From Halopiger djelfimassiliensis (lineage in GTDB: Archaea > Halobacteriota > Halobacteria > Halobacteriales > Natrialbaceae): a stretch of 64,000 nt of DNA. The DNA lies in NCBI RefSeq assembly GCF_000455365.1, contig NZ_HG315685.1, positions 991,853 through 1,055,852 of the forward strand, read 5' to 3'. Numbering within the stretch: the stretch's first letter is position 1; every line of letters starts with the position of its first letter. A model generated the notes under the pieces. It had not been told where the DNA came from, searched no databases, and was given only the letters and a program-made list of their open reading frames with translations. A program made the position numbers and the translations under genes. This document shows positions 1 through 8,762 of this stretch, one piece after another.

Positions 1-348
1 CTCGACCATGTGCCAGGCCTCGGTGACGTCGGCCTTTCCTTCGCTGATCTCCTTGCCACACTCCTTGCTGACGATCTCGCCGAGTTCCTCGTGGCGCTCG
101 CGCAGCTCGTGGTAAATATCCCACAGGTACTCCGCGCGATCGATATACGAGAGATCGCGCCACTCCTCGAACGCGTCCTCGGCCGCCTCGAGGGCGGCGT
201 CGACGTCGGCTTCGGTCCCGCGCTGGAACTCCGCCAGCGGTTCCCCCGTCGCCGGGTTCTCGCTCTCGAACGTGTCGGACCCGCTTCCGTCTCTCCACTC
301 GCCGCCGATGTAGTGGCCGTGTACTTGCTCCGTTGTTTGCCGACTCAT
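1..348 (-). CDS. Aldehyde dehydrogenase family protein, N-terminal part (cut by window edge)
   Basis: The first 116 residues are visible; the gene runs off the left edge. The start ATG is at 348. The N-terminus has the features of NAD(P)-dependent aldehyde dehydrogenases: an early YIGGEW segment, then ENPATGEPLAEF, and a helix rich in Glu with REELGEIVSKECGKEI-like spacing. The catalytic Cys and Glu lie outside the window, so activity and substrate cannot be judged. The family oxidises aldehydes to carboxylic acids in the cytoplasm. The gene is convergent with nothing and lies 66 bp from the kinase-like gene on the same strand. A second, complete aldehyde dehydrogenase lies at 11.8 kb. Confidence 0.85.
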   Translation of the reverse strand, partial: MSRQTTEQVHGHYIGGEWRDGSGSDTFESENPATGEPLAEFQRGTEADVDAALEAAEDAFEEWRDLSYIDRAEYLWDIYHELRERHEELGEIVSKECGKEISEGKADVTEAWHMVE

Positions 349-414
349 ACCGGGTCGTACGGCGAGCGGAGTGAAAAGCTCTGCTAGTCGGTCACACGAA
401 TCGACAGCGCACCG

Positions 415-1224
415 TCAGGTCTGGCCCAGATCGGCCGCCTTCTCGAGTTCGCTGCGGAGCCGCGTCGAATCGAACTCGTGATCGGGACGCAAGCGGACGA
501 AATCGAGAAAGCGACGCGCCAGAAGTAGTTCCGAAGTGTCGTAGACTACCGATGCGGCCCCGACGGCCCGACGGGGGCCGATCCGGGGCTCGAGGACGGC
601 GAGCGCACAGGCGAGATCGTAGGCGGTCGTTTCGGGGACTCGATCTTCGTGGACGCTGGTGGCGTCGATGAAATAGAGGTCGCCGTCACACAGCAGGATG
701 TTTTCGGCTCGGAGATCGCCGTGGGCGAGCCCGTGGTCGTGAAGCGTCGCCAGCATCTCGAACAGGTCGCGTGCTCGGTCGGCGACGACGGCATCGGAGA
801 CCGATCCCAAGGTTTCGAACTCGGGGAGGTACTCGAGGACGAGCACACCCAACCCGTTGACTTCGAACGCTTCGATCGGCTTCGGGGCGTTGATCCCGAT
901 CTCGCGCATGCGCTGGGTCGCCTCGTACTCGTGTTCGACCATCTCGCGGGGCGTATCGAACCGATCGAAGAACCCTTCGGTCCCCGAGGAGAACGCGCCG
1001 ACGTTCCGGCCGGTCGTCAAGATCGCGTGGACGAGGGCGTTCTGGCGCGAGACGATCTTGACGAACCACTCGTCGTCGATGACACACGGCGTCGACAGCC
1101 AGTTGTCCGCCTCGAGAAACTCCACGCGGACGACCTCGCGGTCGTGTCGGTCCGCCAGCGTGCGGATGACGCGCTCGATGCGTCCCCACTCGACGGTTCC
1201 TCGGACGAGCTGGCGGATGTCCAT
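415..1224 (-). CDS. RIO/aminoglycoside-phosphotransferase-like protein kinase
   Basis: A 269-residue soluble protein with a protein-kinase-like fold. The catalytic loop HGDLRAENILL is clear (about residues 167-177), with the Asp and Asn expected for phosphotransfer. It is followed by YFIDATSV, where IDAT stands in for the DFG metal-binding motif. This arrangement is typical of RIO, Bud32 and aminoglycoside-phosphotransferase relatives. An upstream segment (DDEWFVKIVS) supplies a candidate ATP-binding Lys. The substrate is unknown. It could be an atypical protein kinase or a small-molecule kinase; the sequence does not decide. It is monocistronic, with a 170 bp gap to the divergent membrane-protein gene. 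Confidence 0.72.
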   Translation of the reverse strand: MDIRQLVRGTVEWGRIERVIRTLADRHDREVVRVEFLEADNWLSTPCVIDDEWFVKIVSRQNALVHAILTTGRNVGAFSSGTEGFFDRFDTPREMVEHEYEATQRMREIGINAPKPIEAFEVNGLGVLVLEYLPEFETLGSVSDAVVADRARDLFEMLATLHDHGLAHGDLRAENILLCDGDLYFIDATSVHEDRVPETTAYDLACALAVLEPRIGPRRAVGAASVVYDTSELLLARRFLDFVRLRPDHEFDSTRLRSELEKAADLGQT

Positions 1225-1394
1225 ACGGATGACAGAGGGGATTCGGAGTTAAATGCGTCCCGAAGTGTCGCAGCCGGAACGTGTTCCGGTCCGAACGACC
1301 GTGTTCCCGTATCGAGCCGCTGTCTCGGGGCCGGAGTCGAATTGGAATCAGAACAGTATCATTTTCAGTATCGGAACAATAGAGCCGGATACGT

Positions 1395-2495
1395 ATGGAC
1401 GCTATCGACGATCTGAGTGACGCAATCGACGTAACGCGGGAGTTGCTGTTGCCGGTTCGAGCGGGGCTGTGGCTCAAGCTTGCCATCGTCGTCTTCTTCG
1501 TCGGCGGCGGGATGGGCAGCGGTTTCCCGTCGGGTAATCCCGGGATGACGTCCGACGGACAGCCGGTCGACGGCGGGATGGACGCGATTTCGGAGGACGT
1601 ACTGGTTGCCATCGCCGCTGTCGTCGTGGTGTTGCTTCTGATCTGGCTCGTCTTCGGACTCATCGGGGCGGTTCTGGAGTTCGTCTTTATCGAGTCGCTT
1701 CGCTCGACGACGGTACACATTCGGCGATATAGCCGAGCTAATCTCGGCCGCGGTCTGCGGCTGTTTTCCTTCCGGCTGGTCGCCGGACTCGCCCTCCTCC
1801 TTCTGGTCGGCGGCCCGGCAGTGTTCGCTTTCATGAACGCCGGAAGCTTCGAGGCTGCGCTCGGTCCGCTGCTCCTGATCGCGCTCTTTGCGATCCCGGT
1901 CTATGCCGTGTACGCGATCGCAATGCGGTTTACCTCGGAGTTCGTCGCTCCGATCATGTTGCTCGAGGAGCGAGGCGTCCTCGGCTCTTGGAGTCGGTTC
2001 TGGTCGACGCTCAAAGCGAACTGGACCGAGTACGCCGTCTACCTGCTTTTGGTCTGGCTCCTCCAGCTCGTGGTTAGCGCGGCCGTTACGTTTCTCGTTC
2101 TCATCGGTTCGATCGTCGTCGCGATCCCGTTCGTCATCGTTGGACTGCTCCTGGCGACCCTGGGCGATATCGGCGTCGTCCTCGCGGTCGGCGTCGCGAT
2201 CGTGGGTTTTCTGACGATCCTGCTTTTCGTCGCGCTCGTTCAGATGCCGATTCGGACGTACTTCCAGTACTACGCCCTGTTGTTGCTCGGGGACACGAAC
2301 GAGGAACTCGACCTCATTCCGGACCAGCGAGCGGCCGTCCGCGCGGGTGGCCCAGCCACTACGACCGACACCGACTCGCGGTCTTCCGACGAGCGGTGGG
2401 GAGGCGACGATCGGTTCGGCGACACGGAAACACGTGACGGCGACCGGGGCGACGAGTGGTCGACGGACGATTCGGACGACAGGGACGACTGGTAA
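1395..2495 (+). CDS. Multi-pass membrane protein of haloarchaeal DUF7544 type
   Basis: A 366-residue integral membrane protein with about six hydrophobic segments: LAIVVFFVGGG near residue 30, then near 75-100, 130-150, 160-180, 215-250 and 255-280. A hydrophilic tail from about residue 310 is very rich in Asp, Arg, Ser and Thr and ends in DDSDDRDDW. The first 25 residues (MDAIDDLSDAIDVTRELLLP) are a conserved opening of a haloarchaeal family usually annotated DUF7544. No enzymatic motif is seen and the function is unknown. The assignment to this family is from memory of the sequence pattern. Confidence 0.7.
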   Translation: MDAIDDLSDAIDVTRELLLPVRAGLWLKLAIVVFFVGGGMGSGFPSGNPGMTSDGQPVDGGMDAISEDVLVAIAAVVVVLLLIWLVFGLIGAVLEFVFIESLRSTTVHIRRYSRANLGRGLRLFSFRLVAGLALLLLVGGPAVFAFMNAGSFEAALGPLLLIALFAIPVYAVYAIAMRFTSEFVAPIMLLEERGVLGSWSRFWSTLKANWTEYAVYLLLVWLLQLVVSAAVTFLVLIGSIVVAIPFVIVGLLLATLGDIGVVLAVGVAIVGFLTILLFVALVQMPIRTYFQYYALLLLGDTNEELDLIPDQRAAVRAGGPATTTDTDSRSSDERWGGDDRFGDTETRDGDRGDEWSTDDSDDRDDW

Positions 2496-2606
2496 CGAAC
2501 ACCCAGTTATCCGGACGCGACCGGGAATCGCCGCCGTGTAACGATTATTTCGGGAGTCGGCAATGCTGGTATCGGTGGTCTGTGGCATAGAGTTTACGCG
2601 CTTCCT

Positions 2607-2626
2607 CCCACCCCTAAAGGGGTGGG
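2607..2626. repeat. Solo IS200/IS605-type terminal hairpin
   Basis: A perfect 8-bp stem (CCCACCCC/GGGGTGGG) with a TAAA loop. It has the same stem as the hairpins at 4121-4140 and 5501-5520 that bound the tnpB element, but no transposase gene adjoins it. It is probably a leftover end of an excised or decayed element, or a stand-alone palindromic copy. It could also act as a terminator for the gene ending at 2495. Confidence 0.6.
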
Positions 2627-2764
2627 CTTCCGCGCTGTACTGCTGTGATCGATCCGCGGGCACGTCGGTTCGGACGGCGACTCGAGATAGAACCCGGCGG
2701 GTTCTCGCCGAGCGATTTTCGGACGGAAGGTTATCCGGGTCCTCGATGAACTCGGACGGGACCC

Positions 2765-2986
2765 ATGGTTACACTCGTCGTCGGCCTCGGACTCGTCGTC
2801 TTCGGGCTTGTTGGAGTCAGCTACGCCCCGACGATCGTCAAGGCACAGCACCGACACGGAATGGAACCGTTCGAGAACGGGGATGGGATCGACGAATCCG
2901 ACCGCGTTCGAGTCACGAGAGCGACCGGCGTCGTCGCCGTGCTCGTCGGAACCGTACTCGTCGCGTCCGCGATCGGACTCGTCTGA
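2765..2986 (+). CDS. Small two-helix membrane protein
   Basis: A 73-residue protein with two predicted transmembrane segments (residues 3-25 and about 50-72). They are joined by a charged loop that includes APTIVKAQHRHGMEP and GDGIDESDRVRVTR. The loop is the conserved-looking part. No function is assigned. The ATG at 2765 is the only sensible start. It lies alone between the solo hairpin and the convergent lipoprotein gene (28 bp apart, tail to tail). Confidence 0.6.
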   Translation: MVTLVVGLGLVVFGLVGVSYAPTIVKAQHRHGMEPFENGDGIDESDRVRVTRATGVVAVLVGTVLVASAIGLV

Positions 2987-3013
2987 ACGCCGAGGCTGGC
3001 GTTGCTCGAGGGG

Positions 3014-3844
3014 TTAGCTGAGGCTGATTCCGCCGTCGTCGCCGTCGTCACTGCTGTTGGTGGAGCCATCGTCGCCGTCGGACGTGTCCTCGGATTCGCC
3101 ATCGCTTTCGGACGTGTCCTCGGTGTCGCTTCCGTCGTCGGAGCCGTCACTGCCGTCTTCGTCGGCGCTTTCGGCTCCGCTGTCGTCGCTCGAGCCGTCC
3201 CCGTCGACCGTCGGGACCACGCCTTCCATGAGAGTGAGGACGTTCGCTTCCTCTCGGGTCCGGAGGTGCCGGGGGTAGACGCCGATGGTCACGAGCAGGT
3301 CGTCGTCGGTCTCGACGGCTTCGGTGACGTGGAGGTCGACATCGACGCTCGTGCCGTTGAACTTCGCGTCGGCCGTAAACCGTGATCGAGTCGTCTCCTG
3401 TTCGAGAATAGTGACAGTCTCTTTCTCTTCGAAGTCGATGTTGCCGATGTCGTCGTAGTTGTTCGCGACGAGTTCGACGAGTTCCGTGTCGGACATCTCC
3501 TCGACGGGGTTGAAGTTCTGCCCGAGGAGGTCGACCTTCGGCGTCGACAGCACGGTAAACACGGCACCGCGCTGGCGGCCAAGCGGCCCCATATCGACCG
3601 CCTTCTCGAGTTCGGTCATGTGGTTCGTAACGACGACCGTCTCGGAAACCGGCCCGACGCCGACGTCCCGTTCGACGACGATCGGTTCGACGTTCGTCCG
3701 TTCGTACCCGGTTTCGTCGCGGGCCGCAGGGTCGACGTCCGCGGGGATCGATTCGTGTTCGGCCATGCCGACCAGTCCCAGACACCCCGACAGGCTTGCC
3801 AGTCCAGCCGCGCCGAGACCGCCGAGAAGCGTTCTGCGTTTCAT
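3014..3844 (-). CDS. DUF6517-type secreted lipoprotein
   Basis: A 276-residue protein. The N-terminus MKRRTLLGGLGAAGLASLSGC holds a twin-arginine signal and a lipobox (LSGC, Cys about residue 21), so export by Tat and lipid anchoring outside the membrane are expected. The globular part (about 30-205) matches the pattern of the haloarchaeal DUF6517 family and contains QRGAVFTVLSTPKVDLLGQNFNP. The last 65 residues are almost only Ser, Asp, Gly and Glu, a flexible acidic tail. I chose the ATG at 3844; a GTG one codon upstream is also possible. Function unknown. Confidence 0.75.
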   Translation of the reverse strand: MKRRTLLGGLGAAGLASLSGCLGLVGMAEHESIPADVDPAARDETGYERTNVEPIVVERDVGVGPVSETVVVTNHMTELEKAVDMGPLGRQRGAVFTVLSTPKVDLLGQNFNPVEEMSDTELVELVANNYDDIGNIDFEEKETVTILEQETTRSRFTADAKFNGTSVDVDLHVTEAVETDDDLLVTIGVYPRHLRTREEANVLTLMEGVVPTVDGDGSSDDSGAESADEDGSDGSDDGSDTEDTSESDGESEDTSDGDDGSTNSSDDGDDGGISLS

Positions 3845-4021
3845 CACTGGACCAATCCGATATCAGTTCATAAGTGTTTGTTGACTCCGCGAAACTCTAT
3901 TTAATTGTTAACATAATGCATTTGAAATGCGAGGATTTAAAAATATGACACGAGGTGAGTGTCGATCGAGTCGTTCCGACGGCAGTCGCTATAGTAGCCA
4001 CTGCAAGTCACTGAGTCACTG

Positions 4022-4058
4022 CACACCCGATCGCACGGTCGGCGTGCGATCGGTGTGT
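4022..4058. repeat. Inverted repeat upstream of the tnpB element
   Basis: Two arms share an 11-bp perfect core (CGTGCGATCGG at 4043-4053, its complement at 4027-4037) around a 5-nt loop, and extend with one bulge to about 15 bp each. It lies in a 389-bp stretch without genes between the lipoprotein start and tnpB. It could be a terminator or part of a longer element end. No role is shown. Confidence 0.5.
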
Positions 4059-4075
4059 CAATCGTTGCAGTTGTT

Positions 4076-4123
4076 ACAGCGGTAGCGAGGCGAAAGCCCA
4101 CAGCGGTAGCGAGGCGAAAGCCC
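4076..4123. repeat. 24-bp tandem duplication abutting the left hairpin
   Basis: Two perfect 24-bp copies in direct repeat (4076-4099 and 4100-4123). The second runs into the left terminal hairpin of the tnpB element. It may be a slippage product at the element's left end or a duplicated subterminal block. Confidence 0.75.
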
Positions 4124-4233
4124 ACCCCTTCAGGGGTGGGATGAAGCCGACAACTGGGAAGCAAACCACGGGTGTCAGCCCGCCCGATATTCCCACGTTT
4201 TAATACCATCAGGAATACATTACAGTTGTAACC

Positions 4234-5280
4234 GTGGTCACGACGACCGTCACCACGACGTTCCACAACCCATCCCGCGACCGCCGCAGGGAGTGGCAAC
4301 GCGCCACCCACTTGTACCGCGACACCAAGCAATTCTGCATCAATGGGTGGGAATCCAACAGGTTTGGGATGAGCGTGACCACGGCCAGCATCGATAATCC
4401 ACTCTACTCAGCCATCCAGAACCAGGCCATCCGCGAAGCCAAGTCTGACTACAAGAAGGACGGCATCGTGGAATACCACGCCAGCCAGCCGTTCGCGGTC
4501 AACAACCAGAACTGGGAGATTGACCGCACCGAGAACGGTTCCGTTGTCGTTGGGTTCCCCTGTATCTCGGGTTGGTGGTACACGCCTATCGACGTGTACG
4601 ACGACATAGCCGACGACGTAGCCCGGCTCGTGGACGGTGAAGCCGACAAGTCCCGATTGCAGGTGTACCGCCGAGGAGACGACTGGTTCTGTACGTTCAC
4701 CGTCGAGTACGACGCCGAGACAGGCGAGGAGACGGCAATCGGCGTGGACATCGGCCACAATCACTTGCTTGCCGCCGACGCCGAAATGGGCGAGTCGATG
4801 CTGGTGTCCGGTCGTGAGGCGAAATACGTCCGCCGCAAATATCGTTCCCTACGCGAGTCGCTTCAAGAAGCGGGTGCGCTTCGCGCACGGAACCGCGTGG
4901 GTAACAAAGAGGAGCGCCGGATTCGCGATCTCAACCACAAAGCCTCCCGTCGCCTCATCGACTGGGCCAAACAGTTCGAGAATCCCGTGGTAAAAATCGA
5001 GGACTTGGAAGGTATCAGAGAGGGAAGCGACTGGCGTGGCGTTCACTCGTGGCACTTCCATCAGTTGCAGGAGTTCATCGTCTACAAGGCCGAGCAAGCC
5101 GGGATTCGCGTCGAACAAGTTGACCCGTTCGAGACGAGTCAACGCTGTTCGGCCTGCGGTGCTGAAGGGTCGCGTGACGGCGACTACTTCTCGTGTTCCG
5201 ACTGCGACCGTGGCCGCCACGCCGACCTGAACGCCGCCGAGAACATCCGTCAACGGGAGGGAGAACCATGCACGGCGTAG
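4234..5280 (+). CDS. tnpB: RNA-guided endonuclease TnpB family protein
   Basis: A 348-residue TnpB. Known TnpB proteins are RuvC-like nucleases guided by an RNA from the element's right end. All three catalytic acids are visible: Asp172 in [11 protein letters not shown], Glu256 in VKIEDLEGI, and Asp331 in [11 protein letters not shown] four-Cys zinc ribbon (CSAC...CSDC) lies between the last two. The start is GTG at 4234, giving [14 protein letters not shown], the usual opening for haloarchaeal members. The reading frame is intact, so the protein may be active. It lies inside the hairpin-bounded element with no tnpA partner. Confidence 0.9.
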   Translation: MVTTTVTTTFHNPSRDRRREWQRATHLYRDTKQFCINGWESNRFGMSVTTASIDNPLYSAIQNQAIREAKSDYKKDGIVEYHASQPFAVNNQNWEIDRTENGSVVVGFPCISGWWYTPIDVYDDIADDVARLVDGEADKSRLQVYRRGDDWFCTFTVEYDAETGEETAIGVDIGHNHLLAADAEMGESMLVSGREAKYVRRKYRSLRESLQEAGALRARNRVGNKEERRIRDLNHKASRRLIDWAKQFENPVVKIEDLEGIREGSDWRGVHSWHFHQLQEFIVYKAEQAGIRVEQVDPFETSQRCSACGAEGSRDGDYFSCSDCDRGRHADLNAAENIRQREGEPCTA

Positions 5281-5520
5281 CACTTCGGGTGCCGCGACCC
5301 GTGCGGCCTCGTGGACTGAACACTCCACCGTCTGCTTCGCAGACGCCCGGCGTGACCGGGGAGGAAGGCCGCTTTGACCCGGCTGTACGCGCTGAAAAGC
5401 ACGTCCGGGGTCGTAACCGGACGGCGACCGCTGACGCGGGACGCGAAAGCGTACTTCACCGCCGAGGAAACGCGCAACCTGAATACCCCCTTCGGGGAAT
5501 CCCACCCCTTTAGGGGTGGG
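5281..5520 (+). ncRNA. Putative omega (re)RNA of the tnpB element
   Basis: The 240 bp between the tnpB stop and the right terminal hairpin hold no reading frame of their own and are rich in short stems (for example CTTCGGG loops). In characterised TnpB systems the guide RNA is transcribed from this place, overlaps the tnpB 3' end and ends with a guide copied from the flank beyond the element. The guide would then start just after 5520. Assigned by position, not by a folded structure. Confidence 0.4.
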
Positions 5521-5557
5521 AGGAGGTCAAGAAACCGAAAGCGAAACCGAGCCGAAG

Positions 5558-6814
5558 TCAGGGGAACGTGCCGGCTTCCTCGGCAGCGTCCGCGACTCGC
5601 TGGATCGCCACGACGTAGGCCGCAGTCCGCGGGTTCGAGAGGTCGTGCTCCTCGTAGGTCTCGACGAGTGCGTCGAAGGCATCGACGATGATCCCCTCGA
5701 GTTCCTCGTTGACCTTCTCCTCGGACCAGTAGAACCGCTGGCGGTTCTGGACCCACTCGAAGTAACTGACCGTCACCCCGCCGGCGTTGGCCAGAATGTC
5801 GGGGACGACGAAGACATCCGAGTCCTCGAGGACCCTGTCTGCCTCGGGGGTCAGCGGGCCGTTGGCGGCTTCGGAGATGACGTCCGCTTTCACGTCCTCG
5901 GCGAGGTCGCCGTCGATCGCGTTCTCGAGCGCCGCCGGAATCAGCAGGTCGACGTCCATCGTGAGGACGTCCGCGTTCGTGATCTCTTCCGTACTTTCCT
6001 CGTATCCGACGACGCTTCCCGTCTCGTTTTTGTGTGCTTTGGCTTCGACCGGATCGAACCCGTCCGGGTTGTAGATCCCGCCGCTCGAGTCGCTGGCGGC
6101 GACGACGGTCGCACCCATCTCGTCGATCAGTTTCGCGGCGATCCAGCCGGCGTTGCCGTAACCCTGGACGGCGACGGTCGCCCCGTCGAGGTCCTTCCCG
6201 AGGTAGTCAAACGCCTCACGGGCCGCGATGACCGTCGACCGACCGGTCGCCTCGACGCGGCCCGCACTGCCGCCGCTGGCGATGTTCTTCCCGGTGATGA
6301 CTCCGGGTTCGGTAGTGTTCTCGAGCGTTTCGTAGGTGTCTTTGATCCAGTTCATCTCCCGCTGGCCCGTGTTCACGTCGGGCGCGGGGATGTCCCGGTC
6401 TTCGCCGATCAGAGGCCTGAGTTCCGTCGCGAACGCGCGGGTGATCCGCTCGAGTTCGGCCGTCGAGTACTCGTCGGGATCGATGACGATGCCGCCTTTG
6501 CCGCCGCCGTAGGGAATGCCGACGGTCGCACATTTGTACACCATCCATCCGGACAGCGCTTTCACTTCGTCGCGAGTGACGCCCGGATGGTACCGGATTC
6601 CCCCTTTGTAGGGGCCGCGATCGCCGTTGAACTGCGACCGGAACGCTTTGAACCGCCCGAGGGAGCCGTCGTCGAGTTCGACCGTGAGGTTCGTCTCGAG
6701 CACCCGTTCGGGGTGTTTGAGCCGTTCGATCACGTCGTCCCCGATCTCGAGGTGAGCGGCGGCTTCGTCGATCTGTGACTGGAGACTTTCGAATGGATTC
6801 GCGCCCTCACTCAT
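5558..6814 (-). CDS. gdhA: Glutamate dehydrogenase (Glu/Leu/Phe/Val dehydrogenase family)
   Basis: A 418-residue cytoplasmic enzyme, of normal family length, that interconverts glutamate and 2-oxoglutarate plus ammonia using NAD(P). The dimerisation/substrate domain holds [14 protein letters not shown] and the Lys-rich [27 protein letters not shown] follows. The Rossmann part shows [17 protein letters not shown] and [15 protein letters not shown], and the C-terminus [13 protein letters not shown] and [12 protein letters not shown]. The start ATG at 6814 is preceded by an AT-rich stretch. A paralogue lies at 10259-11536 on the other side of the origin. The cofactor preference is not readable with certainty. 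The symbol is a family-level choice. Confidence 0.92.
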   Translation of the reverse strand: MSEGANPFESLQSQIDEAAAHLEIGDDVIERLKHPERVLETNLTVELDDGSLGRFKAFRSQFNGDRGPYKGGIRYHPGVTRDEVKALSGWMVYKCATVGIPYGGGKGGIVIDPDEYSTAELERITRAFATELRPLIGEDRDIPAPDVNTGQREMNWIKDTYETLENTTEPGVITGKNIASGGSAGRVEATGRSTVIAAREAFDYLGKDLDGATVAVQGYGNAGWIAAKLIDEMGATVVAASDSSGGIYNPDGFDPVEAKAHKNETGSVVGYEESTEEITNADVLTMDVDLLIPAALENAIDGDLAEDVKADVISEAANGPLTPEADRVLEDSDVFVVPDILANAGGVTVSYFEWVQNRQRFYWSEEKVNEELEGIIVDAFDALVETYEEHDLSNPRTAAYVVAIQRVADAAEEAGTFP

Positions 6815-6897
6815 ACCGACTTCTTTACTCGACTGGAAAATAAACCTAGTGAATGTGTGTCATTTCACCAACTACTTTTCGGGATAGTGACGCTCGG

Positions 6898-7806
6898 TTA
6901 GCCACCGCTACCGCTTCCCTCATCACCGGATGCGCCACGGTTGTCAGCGGCGGCGGCACGCGAACGGATCCGTTCGGCCTGCGCGATCAACGGCGCGTCG
7001 ATCATCTCGCCGTCGACTTCGAAGACGCCCGCCCCCTCGGCCTCGCGTCTGGCCGCGAGAACCCTGTCGGCCCACTCGAGTTCCTCGTCCGACGGCGTGA
7101 ACGCATCGTTGATCGGGCCGACCTGTGCGGGATGGATCGCCAGTTTGCCGTCGTACCCGAGCTGGACGGAAAACGCGGCGTCCTCGCGCAGTCGAGAGTC
7201 GTCCTCGAAGTCAGTCACGAGGGTGTCGATAGCCGTGCAGTCGTGGGCTGCCGCCGCGAGGACGACGCGCTCGCGTGCGTACAGGACTTCAGTCCCGTCG
7301 GCGGTCCGGGTTGCGCCGATGTCAGCCGAGAGGTCTTCGGCCCCGAACACGAGCGCGTCCGTCGCGGGAACGGCGGCGATCTCGGGCGCGGCGAGCACGC
7401 CGGCGGCGTTCTCGATTAGCGCGAAGATCGGAAACGAGACGTCGTAGCTCCGGAGTTCGTCCGCAAGCGCCCGCACGTCTTCGGGCGAGTCGACTTTCGG
7501 CCGCATCACGCTATCGAGACGACGATCGGCGTCGGATCCGGCCGTCCTATCGCCGGCCGCGAGCAGCGCCTCGAGATCGGCTTCCAGTTCCGTCGGCGAC
7601 GCGTTGACCCGGACGCAGACTTCACAGTCCGGATCGAAATCGGGGTCGGCGAGAACGGACCGGACTGCCTCGCGCGCATCGGCCGTCCGCTGTGGCGAAA
7701 CGGCATCCTCGAGGTCGAACACGATCACGTCCGCGCCCGACTCGGTTGCCTTCCGACACATCTCGGGGCGATCACCCGGGGTGAACATGACGCTCCTGCG
7801 AACCAT
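6898..7806 (-). CDS. CitE/HpcH-like CoA-ester lyase
   Basis: A 302-residue TIM-barrel protein of the HpcH/HpaI aldolase and citrate-lyase-beta family. Typical marks are RRSVMFTPGDRPEM at the start, VIVFDLEDAVSP (metal-binding Asp and Glu), VCVRVN, the Arg-Pro-Lys segment VMRPKVDSPEDV, and ALIENAAGVLAAPEI. In haloarchaea such proteins serve as (beta-methyl)malyl-CoA lyase or malyl-CoA thioesterase in the methylaspartate/acetate assimilation route. Which of these applies cannot be told here. It is on the same strand as gdh, 83 bp upstream of it, and is the last gene before the origin region. Confidence 0.82.
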   Translation of the reverse strand: MVRRSVMFTPGDRPEMCRKATESGADVIVFDLEDAVSPQRTADAREAVRSVLADPDFDPDCEVCVRVNASPTELEADLEALLAAGDRTAGSDADRRLDSVMRPKVDSPEDVRALADELRSYDVSFPIFALIENAAGVLAAPEIAAVPATDALVFGAEDLSADIGATRTADGTEVLYARERVVLAAAAHDCTAIDTLVTDFEDDSRLREDAAFSVQLGYDGKLAIHPAQVGPINDAFTPSDEELEWADRVLAARREAEGAGVFEVDGEMIDAPLIAQAERIRSRAAAADNRGASGDEGSGSGG

Positions 7807-7901
7807 ACGCTGTGTCTTCGGCCCACGATCAAAGTGATACTGGTGTCAGTGACCGATAACGTGACCGGCCTCGCCCGCCATCGATGTGATGGTGTAACGG
7901 A

Positions 7902-7922
7902 CACCCCTCGTTCAGAGTGAAA
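7902..7922 (-). repeat. Origin recognition box 1
   Basis: Reverse-orientation copy reading TTTCACTCTGAACGAGGGGTG on the minus strand, a full match to the local consensus. Confidence 0.85.
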
Positions 7923-8092
7923 AGCGATCGATATCGTCGGTTGATCGGGCGTCGTGCCGCTCGATCGGATCGCGGATAACGAACCGGTAGAGACGTCACG
8001 GGGGAGACGGTGAAGGAACGGCGGTTGTCTCTGACGTTCCGGTTTGGCGTCGTGATCCAACCGACGACGGTGGACCACGGTTCGGTCCCCGA

Positions 8093-8113
8093 GGCCCCCC
8101 GTTCAGAGTGAAA
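8093..8113 (-). repeat. Origin recognition box 2
   Basis: Reverse-orientation copy. The TTTCACTCTGAACG half is perfect, and the G-tract half is shifted (GGGGGGCC). Confidence 0.8.
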
Positions 8114-8154
8114 GAAGCGTGAGACACCACTGTCGGTTCCACCGTCCGATCCGT

Positions 8155-8175
8155 TTTCACTCTGAACGAGGGGTG
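8155..8175 (+). repeat. Origin recognition box 3
   Basis: Forward-orientation perfect copy of the consensus; it faces box 2 across about 40 bp. Confidence 0.85.
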
Positions 8176-8231
8176 CGGTCGGAGGATACTGCCCGGAACG
8201 TACGGCCTTCGGAGGTGGTAACGAACGGAGA

Positions 8232-8252
8232 CACCCCTCGCTCAGAGTGAAA
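8232..8252 (-). repeat. Origin recognition box 4
   Basis: Reverse-orientation copy with a single change (GAGCGAGG for GAACGAGG). It is the last strong box to the left of the AT-rich tract. Confidence 0.85.
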
Positions 8253-8410
8253 ACCGTCACCGATCTGGCCGGGGAACTGGTGCTGTGATACCCTCGGCGT
8301 TCGATGCGCTGACCGCTGCTACCGACGGTGCGAGCGACGAAGTTGGCGGTTCGAATGTGTGAATCACCCCCACATTGGTCACGAGCGGCTGACCGGTCGG
8401 GGCTTGGCCA

Positions 8411-8472
8411 AGCAAGTATTTCCTAATCCATAAAATATAATACTACCATTCTAGGTGAACTAGAAGAAGAAA
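8411..8472. other. AT-rich duplex unwinding element
   Basis: About 60 bp that are strikingly AT-rich for this genome (for example ATAAAATATAATACTACC), placed between inverted boxes 4 and 5. This is the expected melting site of a haloarchaeal origin. No start codon or promoter use is evident here. Confidence 0.75.
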
Positions 8473-8576
8473 CAGACCGTTCCCGCCGTTTTTGGTCGCT
8501 CCATCGTTTGAGAGCTAGCTTTCGGAGCACGCGGACGGTTTCACTCGGCTATCGCGGGACGCGTTCCGCTCCTGCG

Positions 8577-8599
8577 TTTCACTCTGAACGAGGGGGGTG
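8577..8599 (+). repeat. Origin recognition box 5
   Basis: Forward-orientation copy with two additional Gs in the G-tract; first strong box to the right of the AT-rich tract. A weak copy (GGTTTCACTC) precedes it at 8537-8546. Confidence 0.85.
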
Positions 8600-8686
8600 G
8601 GTCCGAACGGAACCGTTGACCGCTCGGTACTGGTCGCCGGTATTCTCGAGTAAGAGCATCGGACCCGAAGACGGGCGGCACGCGGG

Positions 8687-8707
8687 ATTCAGTCTGCATC
8701 GGGGGAG
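8687..8707 (+). repeat. Degenerate origin recognition box
   Basis: ATTCAGTCTG followed by CGGGGGAG at the right spacing. It resembles the TTTCAGTCTGAACG variant at 10204-10224, with several changes. Confidence 0.5.
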
Positions 8708-8762
8708 GGCGATCGAGCGGAAACGGCTGGAACGCTGTCTATCACAACGTCTCTCCGTGCGT

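Larger units (their letters stand above)
4121..5520 (+). mobile_element. IS200/IS605-family (IS1341-like) element with tnpB only
   Basis: The element is bounded by hairpins with the same 8-bp stem, CCCACCCC/GGGGTGGG, at 4121-4140 (TTCA loop) and 5501-5520 (TTTA loop). Between them lies one gene, tnpB, on the plus strand, and a 220-bp non-coding tail. No Y1 transposase (tnpA) is present, so movement would need TnpA in trans. Exact cleavage points were not determined; the ends given are the outer hairpins. A further hairpin with the same stem stands alone at 2607-2626. Confidence 0.75.
7902..8707. other. Replication origin region (oriC) next to orc1/cdc6
   Basis: No protein gene lies between 7807 and 8818. 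Instead there are five strong and several weaker copies of an origin-recognition box with consensus TTTCACTCTGAACGAGGGG, on both strands. An AT-rich tract at 8411-8472 is flanked by inverted boxes (8232-8252 reverse, 8577-8599 forward). An orc1/cdc6 gene starts at 8819. Inverted boxes around an AT-rich unwinding element beside the initiator gene is the known plan of haloarchaeal origins. Confidence 0.9.

Noticed and set aside
5516-6778. Plus-strand frame of 420 codons over the first glutamate dehydrogenase
   Set aside because: Antisense shadow of a clearly coding gene; composition is that of a complementary frame.
7902-8599. Repeated 20-bp units considered as a CRISPR array
   Set aside because: Units alternate in orientation with irregular spacing and match the origin-box pattern; no regular spacers.
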